Source: Alloalcanivorax balearicus MACL04
Lineage (GTDB): Bacteria > Pseudomonadota > Gammaproteobacteria > Pseudomonadales > Alcanivoracaceae
NCBI RefSeq assembly: GCF_025532145.1
Contig: NZ_ARXS01000007.1
Location: 62,001-126,000 of the forward strand
Reading direction: 5' to 3'
Length of the DNA stretch: 64,000 nt
The notes beneath the pieces were generated by a model. The model did no database searches. It was not told where the DNA came from and saw only the letters and a list, made by a program, of their open reading frames with translations. The position numbers were made by a program, and so were the translations under genes. Positions 35,497 to 44,228 of the stretch are shown here, in pieces (position 1 is the first letter of the stretch; every line of letters starts with the position of its first letter).

Positions 35497-36381
35497 ATGA
35501 AAGAAGCTCTGAACGAACTCCGGGCACTGACCGCCCATGCACAAAATCGCCGCACCGAGACCGGTATCCCTCGGGTGGCGATGGTCCAGGGCGCCATTCC
35601 CGAGCACCAGCTGGCCGCTGTGTACGATCCGATGATCAATCTGGTTTTGCAGGGCAGTAAGTCGATGACTGTGGGCGGGAAAACCTTGCACTACGATCCG
35701 GCCACTTATTTTGTCATGTCGGTAGACCTCCCCGCGGCGGGGGTGGTACGCCCGGCGCCGACCGGCGAACCTTATCTGGCCGTGAGTCTGACCCTGGATT
35801 CGCGGATCCTCGAGGGGCTGCTTTCGGATCTGCCCGATTCTGCCGGGCGGGATGGCCAGGAGACCGGCTTTTCGGTGGCGGCGGTGACGCCGGAGTTGCT
35901 GGATGCCTGGGTGCGGTTACTGCGACTGATGACGCGGCCTGATGATATCCCCGCGCTGGCGCCCGCCTACGAGCGCGAAATCCTCTATCGTGTGCTGCAA
36001 GGGCCGATGGGCTGGATGCTGCGGGATATCGCCACGCCGGACACCGCTCTGGCGCGGATGAATCGGGTGATTCAACGTTTGCGCCGGGATTACGCCCGGC
36101 CTTTGCGCATGGAAGACCTGGCCAAGGAAGCGGCCATGAGTGTGTCCGCGTTCCATCGTCATTTCAAAGCGGTGACCACACTCAGCCCGTTACAGTATCA
36201 GAAGCAGTTACGCTTGCTTCAGGCGCGCACGCTGTTGGTGGCCGCCGGCTACAGCGTCACCGCCGCCGCCCACGAAGTGGGCTATGAGAGCCCCACTCAG
36301 TTCAGCCGCGAGTATGCCCGGGTATTTGGCCAGCCTCCCTCGAAGGACACCGCGAGAATCGTCGCCGGAATACGAGGATAG
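35497..36381 (+). CDS. AraC-family transcriptional regulator (AraC_N type)
   Basis: 294 residues from the ATG at 35497 (MKEALNELRALTAHAQNRR); the frame is open further upstream but that sequence is not conserved-looking. The N-terminal AraC_N cupin domain has DPMINLVLQGSKSMTVGG and VSVDLPAAG-like SVDLPAAGVV. The C-terminal double HTH has MEDLAKEAAMSVSAFHRHFK and AAHEVGYESPTQFSREYARV. Divergent from the SDR remnant, so it may once have controlled that SDR; its present target is unknown. Confidence 0.87.
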   Translation: MKEALNELRALTAHAQNRRTETGIPRVAMVQGAIPEHQLAAVYDPMINLVLQGSKSMTVGGKTLHYDPATYFVMSVDLPAAGVVRPAPTGEPYLAVSLTLDSRILEGLLSDLPDSAGRDGQETGFSVAAVTPELLDAWVRLLRLMTRPDDIPALAPAYEREILYRVLQGPMGWMLRDIATPDTALARMNRVIQRLRRDYARPLRMEDLAKEAAMSVSAFHRHFKAVTTLSPLQYQKQLRLLQARTLLVAAGYSVTAAAHEVGYESPTQFSREYARVFGQPPSKDTARIVAGIRG

Positions 36382-36558
36382 CCGGGGCCTCGCCCGGTGC
36401 CTGCGGCGTTTGAGTGAACATGCGACGAAAAAGACCTATGATCCCCAGACACCCTGTTCGTGGCTTGCTGTCCGGCAGCATCATCGAATTGGCCATGCGA
36501 GGGGGAGTAAACAACACAAGTATCACCCATCAAATAATGACAAAACCGGGAGAGCAGC

Positions 36559-38268
36559 ATGAAAACAAGAAACGGCCTGACAAGGCTGGGTATGGCGCTA
36601 TTCGGGATCTCCACCGTCGCTCTTGTGAGCTGCGGGGGTGACGGTAGTGATTCACACGCGCAACGGCCGATGTCCTGTGATCAGCTGGTCGGCTTGGCGA
36701 TTCCGGCCGACGCCATGGAATTATCCACCTCCGGCGGTGAGGTAACGGCGGCGGAAGTGGTCGAGGCCAGCGGTGCTGGCGCGGCGGCGGTGCCGGAGCA
36801 TTGCCTGGTGTCGGGGCGCATTGCGCCGGTGGATCCGCAAGCGCCGGACATTCAATTCAAGGTGGCGTTGCCCACCGAGTGGAATTCGAAAGTGCTGATG
36901 TTTGGCGGTGGCGGTTTCAATGGCTCTATTCCGGCGATCACCGGCGATATATCCCAGGGGGCACCGGATCAGCCGACGCCGCTGGGCCGGGGCTACGCCA
37001 CCTTCGCCAGCGATTCCGGGCACCAGGCCAATGAGTACGGTTCCCAAGATGGTCGCTGGGGTTTGAATGACGAGGCGGTGCGCAACTTTTCCGGCGAGGC
37101 GCTGAAGAAAACCCGTGATGCGGCTATCTTTGTGATCGAGAAGCGCTACGCCAGCGAACCAACCCAAAGCTATTTTGCCGGCGGCTCCACCGGTGGCCGT
37201 GAGGCGCTGACCAACATCCAGCGCTGGCCGGACGATTGGGATGGCGCCATCGCCTGGTATCCGGCCTGGAACAACGTGGCCGCGCTGCTTGCCGGGCAAT
37301 ACCTCAGCCGGGCTCTGGCGGAACCCGGTGCTTACCCGGATTCTGGCGAACGCCAGACATTACTCGATGCTTCCCTGGAAGCCTGCGATGCGTTGGATGG
37401 GGTCGAGGACGGCCTGATCAGTGACCAGCGTCAATGCAACGAGACCTTTGATCCGGCGACCGCGATGGTGGGTGGCAATGATCTGCGTTGTCCGGGTGGC
37501 GCCGACGACGGCGACCATTGCCTGTCCGACGCTCAGATTGAGGCGTTGAACGCCATGAATGACGGCGTCGACTTCAATTTTCCGCTGGCCAGCGGCGAAA
37601 CCGGCTATCCCGGCAGCAACGTCTGGGGCGCGGATCTTGGCATCACCACCATCGATACGCCGGTGCAGCCCACGGTGGTCTTTCTCGCATTGGGAACCGC
37701 GCAGCCGGTGCAGCCGGATATGCCCCGCAACGCGCCTTACCTGAGCGTGCTGGTGGATCAGTGGGTGAAGTATTCGGTGGCGGGTGACGCGGATTTCAAT
37801 TCCTTTGAGTTGGACCCGATCAACCCAGAGCAGCAGTACGCGGAACGGATCAGCGAACTGAGCGGTATGCTTAATTCCGGCACCGATATCTCGGCCTTCG
37901 CCGACCGGGGTGGCAAGCTGTTGCTGGCGCATGGGCTGTCGGATGTGCTGGTCAGCTCCCGGGCCACGGAAATCTACTACCAGCGGCTGTTGGAGCAGAT
38001 GGGGCAGGAAAAGGTGGATTCCTTTGTGCGCTATTACGAAATCCCGGGATTCGGCCACGGCGCCAGCTCGCATTTCCACGCCACCTGGGATTCCCTGACC
38101 GCCCTGGAAAACTGGGTGGAGCAGGATGTGGAGCCTGAAAATCAGGTCACCATGGACCTGATCGGCGCACCGGGCCGCACCCGGCCGCTATGCGACTATC
38201 CGGCGTGGCCCCGTTATGTGGACGGTGGTGACCCGATGTCGGCATCGTCGTTCGAGTGTGTCGAGTAA
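36559..38268 (+). CDS. Tannase/feruloyl esterase-family lipoprotein
   Basis: 569 residues. A lipoprotein signal peptide ends at LVSC (Cys ~25), so the protein is membrane-anchored. The alpha/beta-hydrolase body has the nucleophile motif AGGSTGGREAL, a Ca-site-like Asp-rich CDALDGVEDGLISDQRQC, paired Cys typical of the tannase family, and the late His in PGFGHGASSHFH. Substrates in this family are esters of gallic, ferulic or phthalic acids; which is used here is unknown. ATG at 36559 has GGGAGAGCAGC upstream. Confidence 0.85.
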   Translation: MKTRNGLTRLGMALFGISTVALVSCGGDGSDSHAQRPMSCDQLVGLAIPADAMELSTSGGEVTAAEVVEASGAGAAAVPEHCLVSGRIAPVDPQAPDIQFKVALPTEWNSKVLMFGGGGFNGSIPAITGDISQGAPDQPTPLGRGYATFASDSGHQANEYGSQDGRWGLNDEAVRNFSGEALKKTRDAAIFVIEKRYASEPTQSYFAGGSTGGREALTNIQRWPDDWDGAIAWYPAWNNVAALLAGQYLSRALAEPGAYPDSGERQTLLDASLEACDALDGVEDGLISDQRQCNETFDPATAMVGGNDLRCPGGADDGDHCLSDAQIEALNAMNDGVDFNFPLASGETGYPGSNVWGADLGITTIDTPVQPTVVFLALGTAQPVQPDMPRNAPYLSVLVDQWVKYSVAGDADFNSFELDPINPEQQYAERISELSGMLNSGTDISAFADRGGKLLLAHGLSDVLVSSRATEIYYQRLLEQMGQEKVDSFVRYYEIPGFGHGASSHFHATWDSLTALENWVEQDVEPENQVTMDLIGAPGRTRPLCDYPAWPRYVDGGDPMSASSFECVE

Positions 38269-38316
38269 TACAGTGCAGGGTCAAAGCGAGTATCCATAAT
38301 CCCGTCAGGAGGAGAG

Positions 38317-38784
38317 ATGGCCGAATACAGCGCCACCATTCAATGGCGCCGCCAGGACCGGGAAGCCTTCAGCGATAACCATTACAGCCGCGCCCATGAA
38401 TGGATGTTCGACGGCGGGGTGACGGTGCCGGCATCGGCGTCGCCGCACATCGTGCCGTTGCCGTATTCGGTGGCCGAGAACGTGGATCCGGAGGAGGCGT
38501 TCGTGGCGGCGTTGTCCAGTTGTCACATGCTGGTGTTCCTGGGCATCGCCGCCAAGCGGCGCTATGTGGTGGATCGCTACATCGACGAGGCTGTCGGTGT
38601 GATGGCGGAGAATGGGGCTGGCAAGTTGGCGGTGGCCCGGGTGACATTGCGTCCCCGGGTGGTGTTCTCCGGCGATCGCCGGCCTTCGCCGGAGCAGATC
38701 GAAAAACTGCATCATCTGGCCCATGAGGAGTGCTTCATTGCCAATTCGGTGCGCACCGAGGTGGTGACGGAGCCGCGTTTCTGA
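38317..38784 (+). CDS. OsmC-family protein
   Basis: 155 residues of the OsmC/Ohr superfamily (thiol-dependent peroxidase fold). The peroxidatic Cys region is AALSSCHMLVFLGIAAKR (~Cys69), and the second Cys lies in HEECFIANSV (~143), so both redox Cys are present. GGAGGAG precedes the ATG. It is the shorter, Ohr-like general OsmC type rather than a named Ohr. Single gene, about 50 nt after the tannase gene and possibly cotranscribed with it. Confidence 0.85.
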   Translation: MAEYSATIQWRRQDREAFSDNHYSRAHEWMFDGGVTVPASASPHIVPLPYSVAENVDPEEAFVAALSSCHMLVFLGIAAKRRYVVDRYIDEAVGVMAENGAGKLAVARVTLRPRVVFSGDRRPSPEQIEKLHHLAHEECFIANSVRTEVVTEPRF

Positions 38785-38786
38785 GC

Positions 38787-38813
38787 AAGGGGCACTCCTC
38801 GCCGGGTGCCCTT
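38787..38813 (+). terminator. Hairpin after the OsmC gene
   Basis: AAGGGGCAC (38787-38795) pairs with GTGCCCTT (38806-38813) with one bulged G. Only two T follow, so this is a weak terminator candidate. Confidence 0.35.
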
Positions 38814-38961
38814 GATCCAAGCTGAATTTCCTTGCCAGTTGAGTCCCGTGAGCGGTCGCATGGGCGTAAGAGCGTGATTTCGGCTTTGCGATCACGCAAT
38901 ACCCCGGTGGGGCTGGCGTCGCAAGGGTATGTTTCATTTTTAAAATCGTCAGACGAAAAGG

Positions 38962-38990
38962 TTGACAATATTAAGAGCGGAGCCTAATTT
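38962..38990 (+). promoter_or_regulatory. Promoter for the AraC regulator at 39075
   Basis: TTGACA (38962-38967), 17 nt, then TAATTT (38985-38990). The -35 is consensus and the -10 is moderate. Transcription would start near 38997. Confidence 0.5.
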
Positions 38991-39074
38991 TCAAAGTCCG
39001 AAAAAAACGTGAAGTCATCTCAGTGTGGCCAGGTCCGGCCCGTTCCTGAGTTTCTCGATGGTGGGGACGCAGAT

Positions 39075-39887
39075 ATGCAGAACAACATCGATGAAGAAAA
39101 AATCATGTTCGTCACCCAGGACAGGGTGTTCTATCTCGGCCTGGTGGGGCGCCGAATGCGCGCTCGCCGAATGGGGGCGGCCAGTCTCTATGTGGCCCCT
39201 GAAGGTGGCTTTCAGCTTAAGGTTGGCAACCAGCCCTGGGAGGACAGAGCGCTGGCGTTGCTTCCGCCTTATTGCCCCCATCAAGTGATGTCTTCGTGCG
39301 GCAAGATTATCAACATTCTAATCGAACCCGAGCATGTGTCGGCCGGTGCCCTGTCGAAAGTGATGGAGCGTTTAAACCGCCCCGGAGAGCATAACGATCT
39401 GGTGACCCGGATTCGGCAGGCGCCCCATCGGTTGCGGGCTGTGCCCGATGCGGAATCGTTGAGCCCGCAAAGGTTTGATCACTTGGTCATGGGGTACAGC
39501 ATCGACGGCCGGGTTCTGGATCCTCGTATTGAGGCTGCGCTGGATGACTTCATTACAGAGGCGTGGCGAAATGAGCTGTCGGCCGCCGAATACGCACGTG
39601 GTATCGGGTTGTCAGCGTCGCGCTTTCTGCACTTGTTCAAAGAGGAAACGGGAACATCGTTTCGTAATCATCGAATGTGGAAGCGGGCGCGCGCCTTTCT
39701 CTACCATGCCAACCGCACTGGCAGTTTGACCGACCTGGCATTTGATCTGGGTTACCCTGATTCCAGTCACTTCAGCCATTCGATCCGTAAAACTTTCGGT
39801 CTGAAGCCACGCTCCATCCGGCTGGGCTCCCGGGATCTGAAGATCGTCTCCGCCTCTACGTCCGTTTCATCCTGCCCTGCCTGGTGA
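39075..39887 (+). CDS. AraC-family transcriptional regulator
   Basis: About 270 residues from the ATG at 39075; GTG at 39009 (no Shine-Dalgarno) or ATG at 39105 are alternatives. A cupin-like N-terminal half (ASLYVAPEGGFQLKVGNQPW) is followed by a C-terminal double HTH: SAAEYARGIGLSASRFLHLF and LTDLAFDLGYPDSSHFSHSI. It lacks the AraC_N signature of the 35497 regulator. Target unknown; it is divergent from nothing and converges on the GntR gene. Confidence 0.83.
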   Translation: MQNNIDEEKIMFVTQDRVFYLGLVGRRMRARRMGAASLYVAPEGGFQLKVGNQPWEDRALALLPPYCPHQVMSSCGKIINILIEPEHVSAGALSKVMERLNRPGEHNDLVTRIRQAPHRLRAVPDAESLSPQRFDHLVMGYSIDGRVLDPRIEAALDDFITEAWRNELSAAEYARGIGLSASRFLHLFKEETGTSFRNHRMWKRARAFLYHANRTGSLTDLAFDLGYPDSSHFSHSIRKTFGLKPRSIRLGSRDLKIVSASTSVSSCPAW

Positions 39888-39907
39888 GCGAGGCGCATTG
39901 AGTCGGA

Positions 39908-40585
39908 TTACTCCGGAAAAAAAGGTAGGGTGGATGACGCGATCCGGGCAATGTAATGACGGGTGATTTTTTCGGCTTTCTCGGCGTCGCCGCGAAGAAC
40001 GGCGCGGGTAATACCGCGGTATCCCCGGACTCTTTCGGCGGGCGCCAGAATAGAGCGGTTCCTGATCAAATGCACTTGAAGGCGCGGCAGAATGCGGAGT
40101 ATCTCTTCGTTCTCACCGATATCGACCAGGGCTCGAAAATAGCGGTTGCGGTGCTGCAAAAACGCGAAATGACCGTCGCCTTCAGAATGATTGGCGATCG
40201 CCTGGAAATGCGTTTCAAGTCGCTCCTTTTTTTCCTTGCTGTCCATGTTGGCGGCGGCCTGTCGGGCGACCAGGCCCAGCATCACTTCGGTAATAGCGAA
40301 CAGATTGGAGGCCTCGCGGCGGGTCAGTTCGCGGATACGCGCGCCACGGAATGCGTAGGAGACGACGATGCCGTCCGCGGTCAATTGTTTGAGGGCCTCG
40401 CGAACGGTGCTTCTGCCCACCCCATAGTGCTTCACCAGATCCGGTTCCACCAACCGCTGGCCGGGAACGTAGCGGCCTTCATAAAGCCCCCGGATAACAT
40501 CACGGACGATAGCCATGGACGCGCTGTGTGGATCCGGTTTGCTCTCCGCTGGCGTAAGGCGGGCGAGGTCTTCCTTCTTGGGCAT
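39908..40585 (-). CDS. GntR-family transcriptional regulator (FCD type)
   Basis: 225 residues from the ATG at 40585 (MPKKEDLARLTPAESK). The N-terminal winged HTH has GQRLVEPDLVKHYGVGRSTV and REALKQLTADGIV. The C-terminal all-helical FCD domain (~95-220) has ITEVMLGLVARQAA, HRNRYFRALVDIGEN and HLIRNRS, with possible metal/acid-binding His. Divergent from the SDR operon at 40792, which it probably controls. A palindrome in the shared upstream region fits a GntR operator. Confidence 0.88.
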   Translation of the reverse strand: MPKKEDLARLTPAESKPDPHSASMAIVRDVIRGLYEGRYVPGQRLVEPDLVKHYGVGRSTVREALKQLTADGIVVSYAFRGARIRELTRREASNLFAITEVMLGLVARQAAANMDSKEKKERLETHFQAIANHSEGDGHFAFLQHRNRYFRALVDIGENEEILRILPRLQVHLIRNRSILAPAERVRGYRGITRAVLRGDAEKAEKITRHYIARIASSTLPFFPE

Positions 40586-40610
40586 GGGTTGAGGTCCTCT
40601 TCTATATTCT

Positions 40611-40633
40611 GCGCAAGGTACCTTCTTTTGCGC
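40611..40633. promoter_or_regulatory. Candidate GntR operator
   Basis: AAGGTACCTT (40615-40624) is a perfect 10-bp palindrome of the GGTACC-centred form used by FCD-type GntR regulators. It is nested in GCGCAA...TTGCGC (40611-40616 and 40628-40633). It lies 26-48 nt upstream of the GntR start and ~160 nt from the divergent SDR operon. The rest of this 206-nt region shows no clear promoter. Confidence 0.45.
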
Positions 40634-40791
40634 TTTGGCGCCAAGCAATCCCCCCTGAGCATGACAGGTCCTCCCATCAGCAACTTGAGTCGAGACGCTG
40701 ACCGCTCGGCACAAGTTTGCTGATTGGCTGTAATGCTAATCTGATCCCGGTTACCGCTATCCGGGCGGTGGCTTGATACAGGAGGAAGAGC

Positions 40792-41562
40792 GTGACGGAT
40801 CCTTCTCGAATGTTTCGTCTGGACGGCAAAGTGGCACTGATTACCGGGTCCACCAAGGGGCTCGGCCTGGCGACCGCCAAGGTGTTGGCCGGGGCCGGAG
40901 CCCATGTGGTGATCAGCAGCCGCAAACCCGATGAATGCCAGTCGGTGGTGAAGGCACTCAAGGAAGAAGGTCTGAGCGCGGAAGCGCATCCCTGCCACAT
41001 AGGCAAACTGGAAGAGATCGACACCATGGAAGCCCATCTCGGTGATGTTCATGGCGGTTTGGATATTCTAGTCAACAATGCGGTACTGAGTCCTTTGCGC
41101 TCGATTGAAGACACTGATCCGGGCTTGTTCCGAAAGACAGTAGAGGTGGATCTTCAGGGGTACTGGTATATGTCCGTGGCCGCCACCCGTCTGATGAAGA
41201 TGAAAAATGGCGGCAGCATCATCAACGTGGCCTCGGTGGCGGCGTTACATCCGGACAAAGGGTTGGCGCTTTACTCGACATTGAAAACAGCCCTGATCGG
41301 TATGAGCCGTTCCTTTGCCCTGGAGTACGGCGAGGACGGTATCCGCGTGAACACGATACTGCCCGGTTTGTTCGAGACTCAGCTGGCGGAAAAGTACAGC
41401 GACGAGGACAGGGGTAAAATGTATCGGACGATGTGCCTGCCCCGTCTTGGCCGGCCCGAGGAGATCGGCTATGCAGCCCTCTACCTGACATCTCCGGCCT
41501 CGGCGTTCGTAACCGGAGCCAGCCTGGTGGTAGACGGCGGCTTGTCCGTGGCTTTGATGTAG
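40792..41562 (+). CDS. Short-chain dehydrogenase/reductase (SDR)
   Basis: 256-residue classical SDR starting with GTG at 40792, preceded by GGAGGAAG. The cofactor loop is ITGSTKGLG (~18-26), NNAVLS follows, catalytic Ser is in INVASVAAL, and the Y-x3-K is YSTLK. The final VVDGGLSV block is intact. First gene of a plus-strand operon with a second SDR and a histidine phosphatase. Substrate unknown; a hydroxyacyl-CoA or alcohol is likely from context. Confidence 0.88.
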   Translation: MTDPSRMFRLDGKVALITGSTKGLGLATAKVLAGAGAHVVISSRKPDECQSVVKALKEEGLSAEAHPCHIGKLEEIDTMEAHLGDVHGGLDILVNNAVLSPLRSIEDTDPGLFRKTVEVDLQGYWYMSVAATRLMKMKNGGSIINVASVAALHPDKGLALYSTLKTALIGMSRSFALEYGEDGIRVNTILPGLFETQLAEKYSDEDRGKMYRTMCLPRLGRPEEIGYAALYLTSPASAFVTGASLVVDGGLSVALM

Positions 41563-41607
41563 GGCGCCGTTGCGGCGTTCTTATCGTAATCGGAGCGGGA
41601 GAATTCA

Positions 41608-42378
41608 ATGAGAATCAGTGGCGCCAATATCATTGTCACCGGGGGAGGCAGCGGTATCGGTCGGGCGTTGGCCCGAGCCTTCGCCCGGCATGGGGCTGCC
41701 AGCGTTGTCGTTGCGGACCGGGACGAATCCGCCGCCATGGCCGTGGCGGACGAAATCAACGGGCGGGCTTGTCAGGTCGATGTGGGATCCCCGGTGTCGA
41801 TGGCGCGTTTGATCGAGATGGCCGAGCAGGACGGGCCGGTGGATCTGTTTTGTTCCAATGCGGGCATTACCGTGCGCGGTGGCGTCGATATTTTCGAGCA
41901 GGAGTGGCTTCGGATCTGGCAGGTAAACGTAATGGCGCATGTGGAATGCGCGAAACGGCTGCTGCCCGGCATGCTGGAAAGAGGATCAGGGTACTTCCTC
42001 AACGTGGCCTCGGCGGCGGGGTTGCTGTCCCAGTTTGATGCGCCCTACGCGGTAACCAAACACGCAGCGGTGGCCTTCGCCGAGTGGCTTTCCATAACCT
42101 ACGGGGATCAGGGGATCGGCGTCAGTTGCCTGTGCCCCGGCGGCGTGGATACGCCGCTGTTTCGCGCTGAAAGCGCGGCCCGACAGGACGCCATGGGCGA
42201 AGGGCTGCTCAGCCCGGACCAGGTGGCGCAGGTGGCCATTGATGGGGTGCTGGAAGATCGCTTTCTGATACTGCCCCATAAGGCGGTCCGTGAGCAGATG
42301 GTGCGCCGGGCCCAGGATACGGACCGCTGGGTCCGCGGGATGCGAAAATTCTTCTCATCCGTGTATGACAAAGAATAA
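41608..42378 (+). CDS. Short-chain dehydrogenase/reductase (SDR)
   Basis: 256 residues, second SDR of the operon. Cofactor loop VTGGGSGIGRAL (~11-22), then SNAGITV, catalytic Ser in LNVASAAGLL and YAVTK as Y-x3-K. The C-terminal part (SVYDKE end, FILPHKAVREQMVRRAQD) is of the SDR subgroup often found beside acyl-CoA dehydrogenases and lacks the VVDGG end of the first SDR. GGAGCGGGAG precedes the ATG; the gap to the preceding gene is 45 nt. Confidence 0.88.
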   Translation: MRISGANIIVTGGGSGIGRALARAFARHGAASVVVADRDESAAMAVADEINGRACQVDVGSPVSMARLIEMAEQDGPVDLFCSNAGITVRGGVDIFEQEWLRIWQVNVMAHVECAKRLLPGMLERGSGYFLNVASAAGLLSQFDAPYAVTKHAAVAFAEWLSITYGDQGIGVSCLCPGGVDTPLFRAESAARQDAMGEGLLSPDQVAQVAIDGVLEDRFLILPHKAVREQMVRRAQDTDRWVRGMRKFFSSVYDKE

Positions 42379-42423
42379 CCTCATTAAACGGGCGGAATCG
42401 CCGCAATAGGGGCAGTGTATTTC

Positions 42424-43113
42424 ATGGGACGTATTTTCATGGTTCGCCATGGACAGGCGAGCTTGCTGGATGGAGATTACGACAAGCTTTCGGAGCTCGG
42501 GGTGGCGCAAGCCGGTGAAACCGGACTGGCTCTACAGCGCCGGGGTATTTCACCCGACATCATTGTGTCCGGCAATCTGAAGCGTCAGAGCGAGACGGCT
42601 CGGTATGCCGCGGTGGCGGCACAATGGTCGACATCGTTGGAGAAAGATGGGGACTTCGATGAGTATCGCCACGAAGATATGTTCGTACCGGCGTTCCCGC
42701 AGTTCTCGAGTCATGCGTCGCTGGCGGAACATGTGTCGAAACAAGAACACCCCAGGCGGGAATTTCAGCGTCTTTTTGAGCAGGCCTTCGTGTCCTGGGT
42801 GGCAGGTCATGGTCGCGGCGAAGGGACCCGCTGGACCGACTTTCGTAGCCGTGTTCTGCAGGCAGCTTTAAGGGTCGCGAAGCGGCTCGGTGCCGGCCAG
42901 AGCGCCATGGTGGTGACATCGGGTGGGGTGATCGCCGCGATTACCCAGACGTTGCTGGATCTGCCGGATGAGCATGTTCTGCGTCTCCACAATCCGATCT
43001 ACAATGCGTCGGTGACCCGCTTGATAAGCAAAGGTGAACAGCTGATTTTCAGCGGCTTCAACGATGTTACGCATCTTGAAGTACTGGGCCGCGACTGGGT
43101 GACATACCGTTAA
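42424..43113 (+). CDS. Histidine phosphatase-family protein (phosphoglycerate-mutase-like)
   Basis: 229 residues from the ATG at 42424 (GTG at 42415 possible). MVRHGQASLLDGDYDKLSE carries the RHG phospho-His motif, and VVTSGGVIAAITQTLL has the second active-site region, although the usual GH is replaced by SGG. SGNLKRQSETARYA fits the family. Its position beside an APH-type kinase gene suggests it removes phosphate from a pathway intermediate; this is an inference. It is convergent with the kinase gene. Confidence 0.83.
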   Translation: MGRIFMVRHGQASLLDGDYDKLSELGVAQAGETGLALQRRGISPDIIVSGNLKRQSETARYAAVAAQWSTSLEKDGDFDEYRHEDMFVPAFPQFSSHASLAEHVSKQEHPRREFQRLFEQAFVSWVAGHGRGEGTRWTDFRSRVLQAALRVAKRLGAGQSAMVVTSGGVIAAITQTLLDLPDEHVLRLHNPIYNASVTRLISKGEQLIFSGFNDVTHLEVLGRDWVTYR

Positions 43114-43186
43114 ATGGCGTTGCCCCAGCACTGAGTTCAGTATGACGGCGTTCGCCGGGTGTCATGCCCGGGCCGCCGTTCACGGA

Positions 43187-44206
43187 TTAGCGGCCGCTTA
43201 GTGTCTCAAGGCCGAGACGGGCGAACACGTCCAGACTGTTACCGAAGGCCAGCGCTTGGTCCGAGACCGCGGTGCCGAGCAGCGCGCGCCGCCGCAGGCC
43301 GGCGGACATGGCCGCCTGCCGGAAAAGTGCGAAAGCCTTATAGAACCTCAGGTCGGTATAAGGGTGATGGGTTGCCTCGAAATAACGGGAGATCATCGAC
43401 GCTTCGGAAGGAATTCCGAGAGCGGCGCGATCCAGCCCTCGCAATCCGGGTAATAAATAATCCGGAGGCAGATCCAGGACGGCGAGAAACTGGCCGAGGT
43501 CCGCCAATGGGTCGCCCAGCGTCGATAGCTCCCAGTCCAGCACGGCGAGGATCCGGTTCTCGCCGGAGAACATCAGATTGTCCAGCCGTGAATCACCGTG
43601 CAGAAGAACGGTGCTCGGGCTGTTTTGGGGTAGAAGCCGCTGCAGTTTGTCGATCAGAGCATCCAGTGTGGGGTCGCCATCGGGAAGTGCCGTCGCGACC
43701 TGTTTTGACCAGCGATACAACTGTCGTTCGAAGTAGTTGCCTTGACGGCCAAAATCGGCAAGTCCGACGGCCTTCACCTCAACACTATGGATCCGGCCGA
43801 GCATATCGATGGCGGCATCGAAAACGGCGGCGCGTTCGGCGTTTGATTTTCCGGGCAGCGCAGGATCCCGGAACACGCTTCCTTCGAGAAAATCCATCAA
43901 ATAGAACTGGACGCCGATGACGTCGGGGTCATCGCATAGAACATGAACGGGCGCGACTGGAATAGCACCGTTCTGCAGTGCCGAAATGACACGGTATTCG
44001 CGATCCAGTGCATGGGCGGATTGCAGAAGCTCTCCGGCTGGCTGGGTGCGTAGAACATAAGCGCCGCTATCGGCCTGGAGCTTCCAGATCGGATTGGAGT
44101 TTCCCCCGATTATTGGTTGGGCCTCGCGCAAATTATGAAAGCCGGTGACGTGCCGTTCAAGCCAGCTTCCTAGCCGGGTAAGGTTCAGCGGCGGGGCGCT
44201 TTTCAT
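43187..44206 (-). CDS. APH-family phosphotransferase (ACAD10/11- or LvaA-like acyl-CoA kinase)
   Basis: 339 residues from the ATG at 44206, with GGAGA 6 nt upstream (an ATG at 44218 gives 343). Aminoglycoside-phosphotransferase fold: nucleotide loop IIGGNSNPIWKL, catalytic VLLHGDSRLDNLMF and metal motif AVLDWELSTLGDPLADL. This subfamily, next to an acyl-CoA dehydrogenase, matches the kinase half of ACAD10/11 and Pseudomonas LvaA, which phosphorylate 4-hydroxyacyl-CoA. Antibiotic resistance is unlikely. It lies 22 nt after the dehydrogenase gene. Confidence 0.82.
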   Translation of the reverse strand: MKSAPPLNLTRLGSWLERHVTGFHNLREAQPIIGGNSNPIWKLQADSGAYVLRTQPAGELLQSAHALDREYRVISALQNGAIPVAPVHVLCDDPDVIGVQFYLMDFLEGSVFRDPALPGKSNAERAAVFDAAIDMLGRIHSVEVKAVGLADFGRQGNYFERQLYRWSKQVATALPDGDPTLDALIDKLQRLLPQNSPSTVLLHGDSRLDNLMFSGENRILAVLDWELSTLGDPLADLGQFLAVLDLPPDYLLPGLRGLDRAALGIPSEASMISRYFEATHHPYTDLRFYKAFALFRQAAMSAGLRRRALLGTAVSDQALAFGNSLDVFARLGLETLSGR

Positions 44207-44228
44207 ATTGGTCTCCATATCCCGTCCG

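Noticed and set aside
43187-44206. Aminoglycoside resistance kinase
   Set aside because: The APH fold here belongs to the acyl-CoA-dehydrogenase-associated branch and is 22 nt from such a gene.
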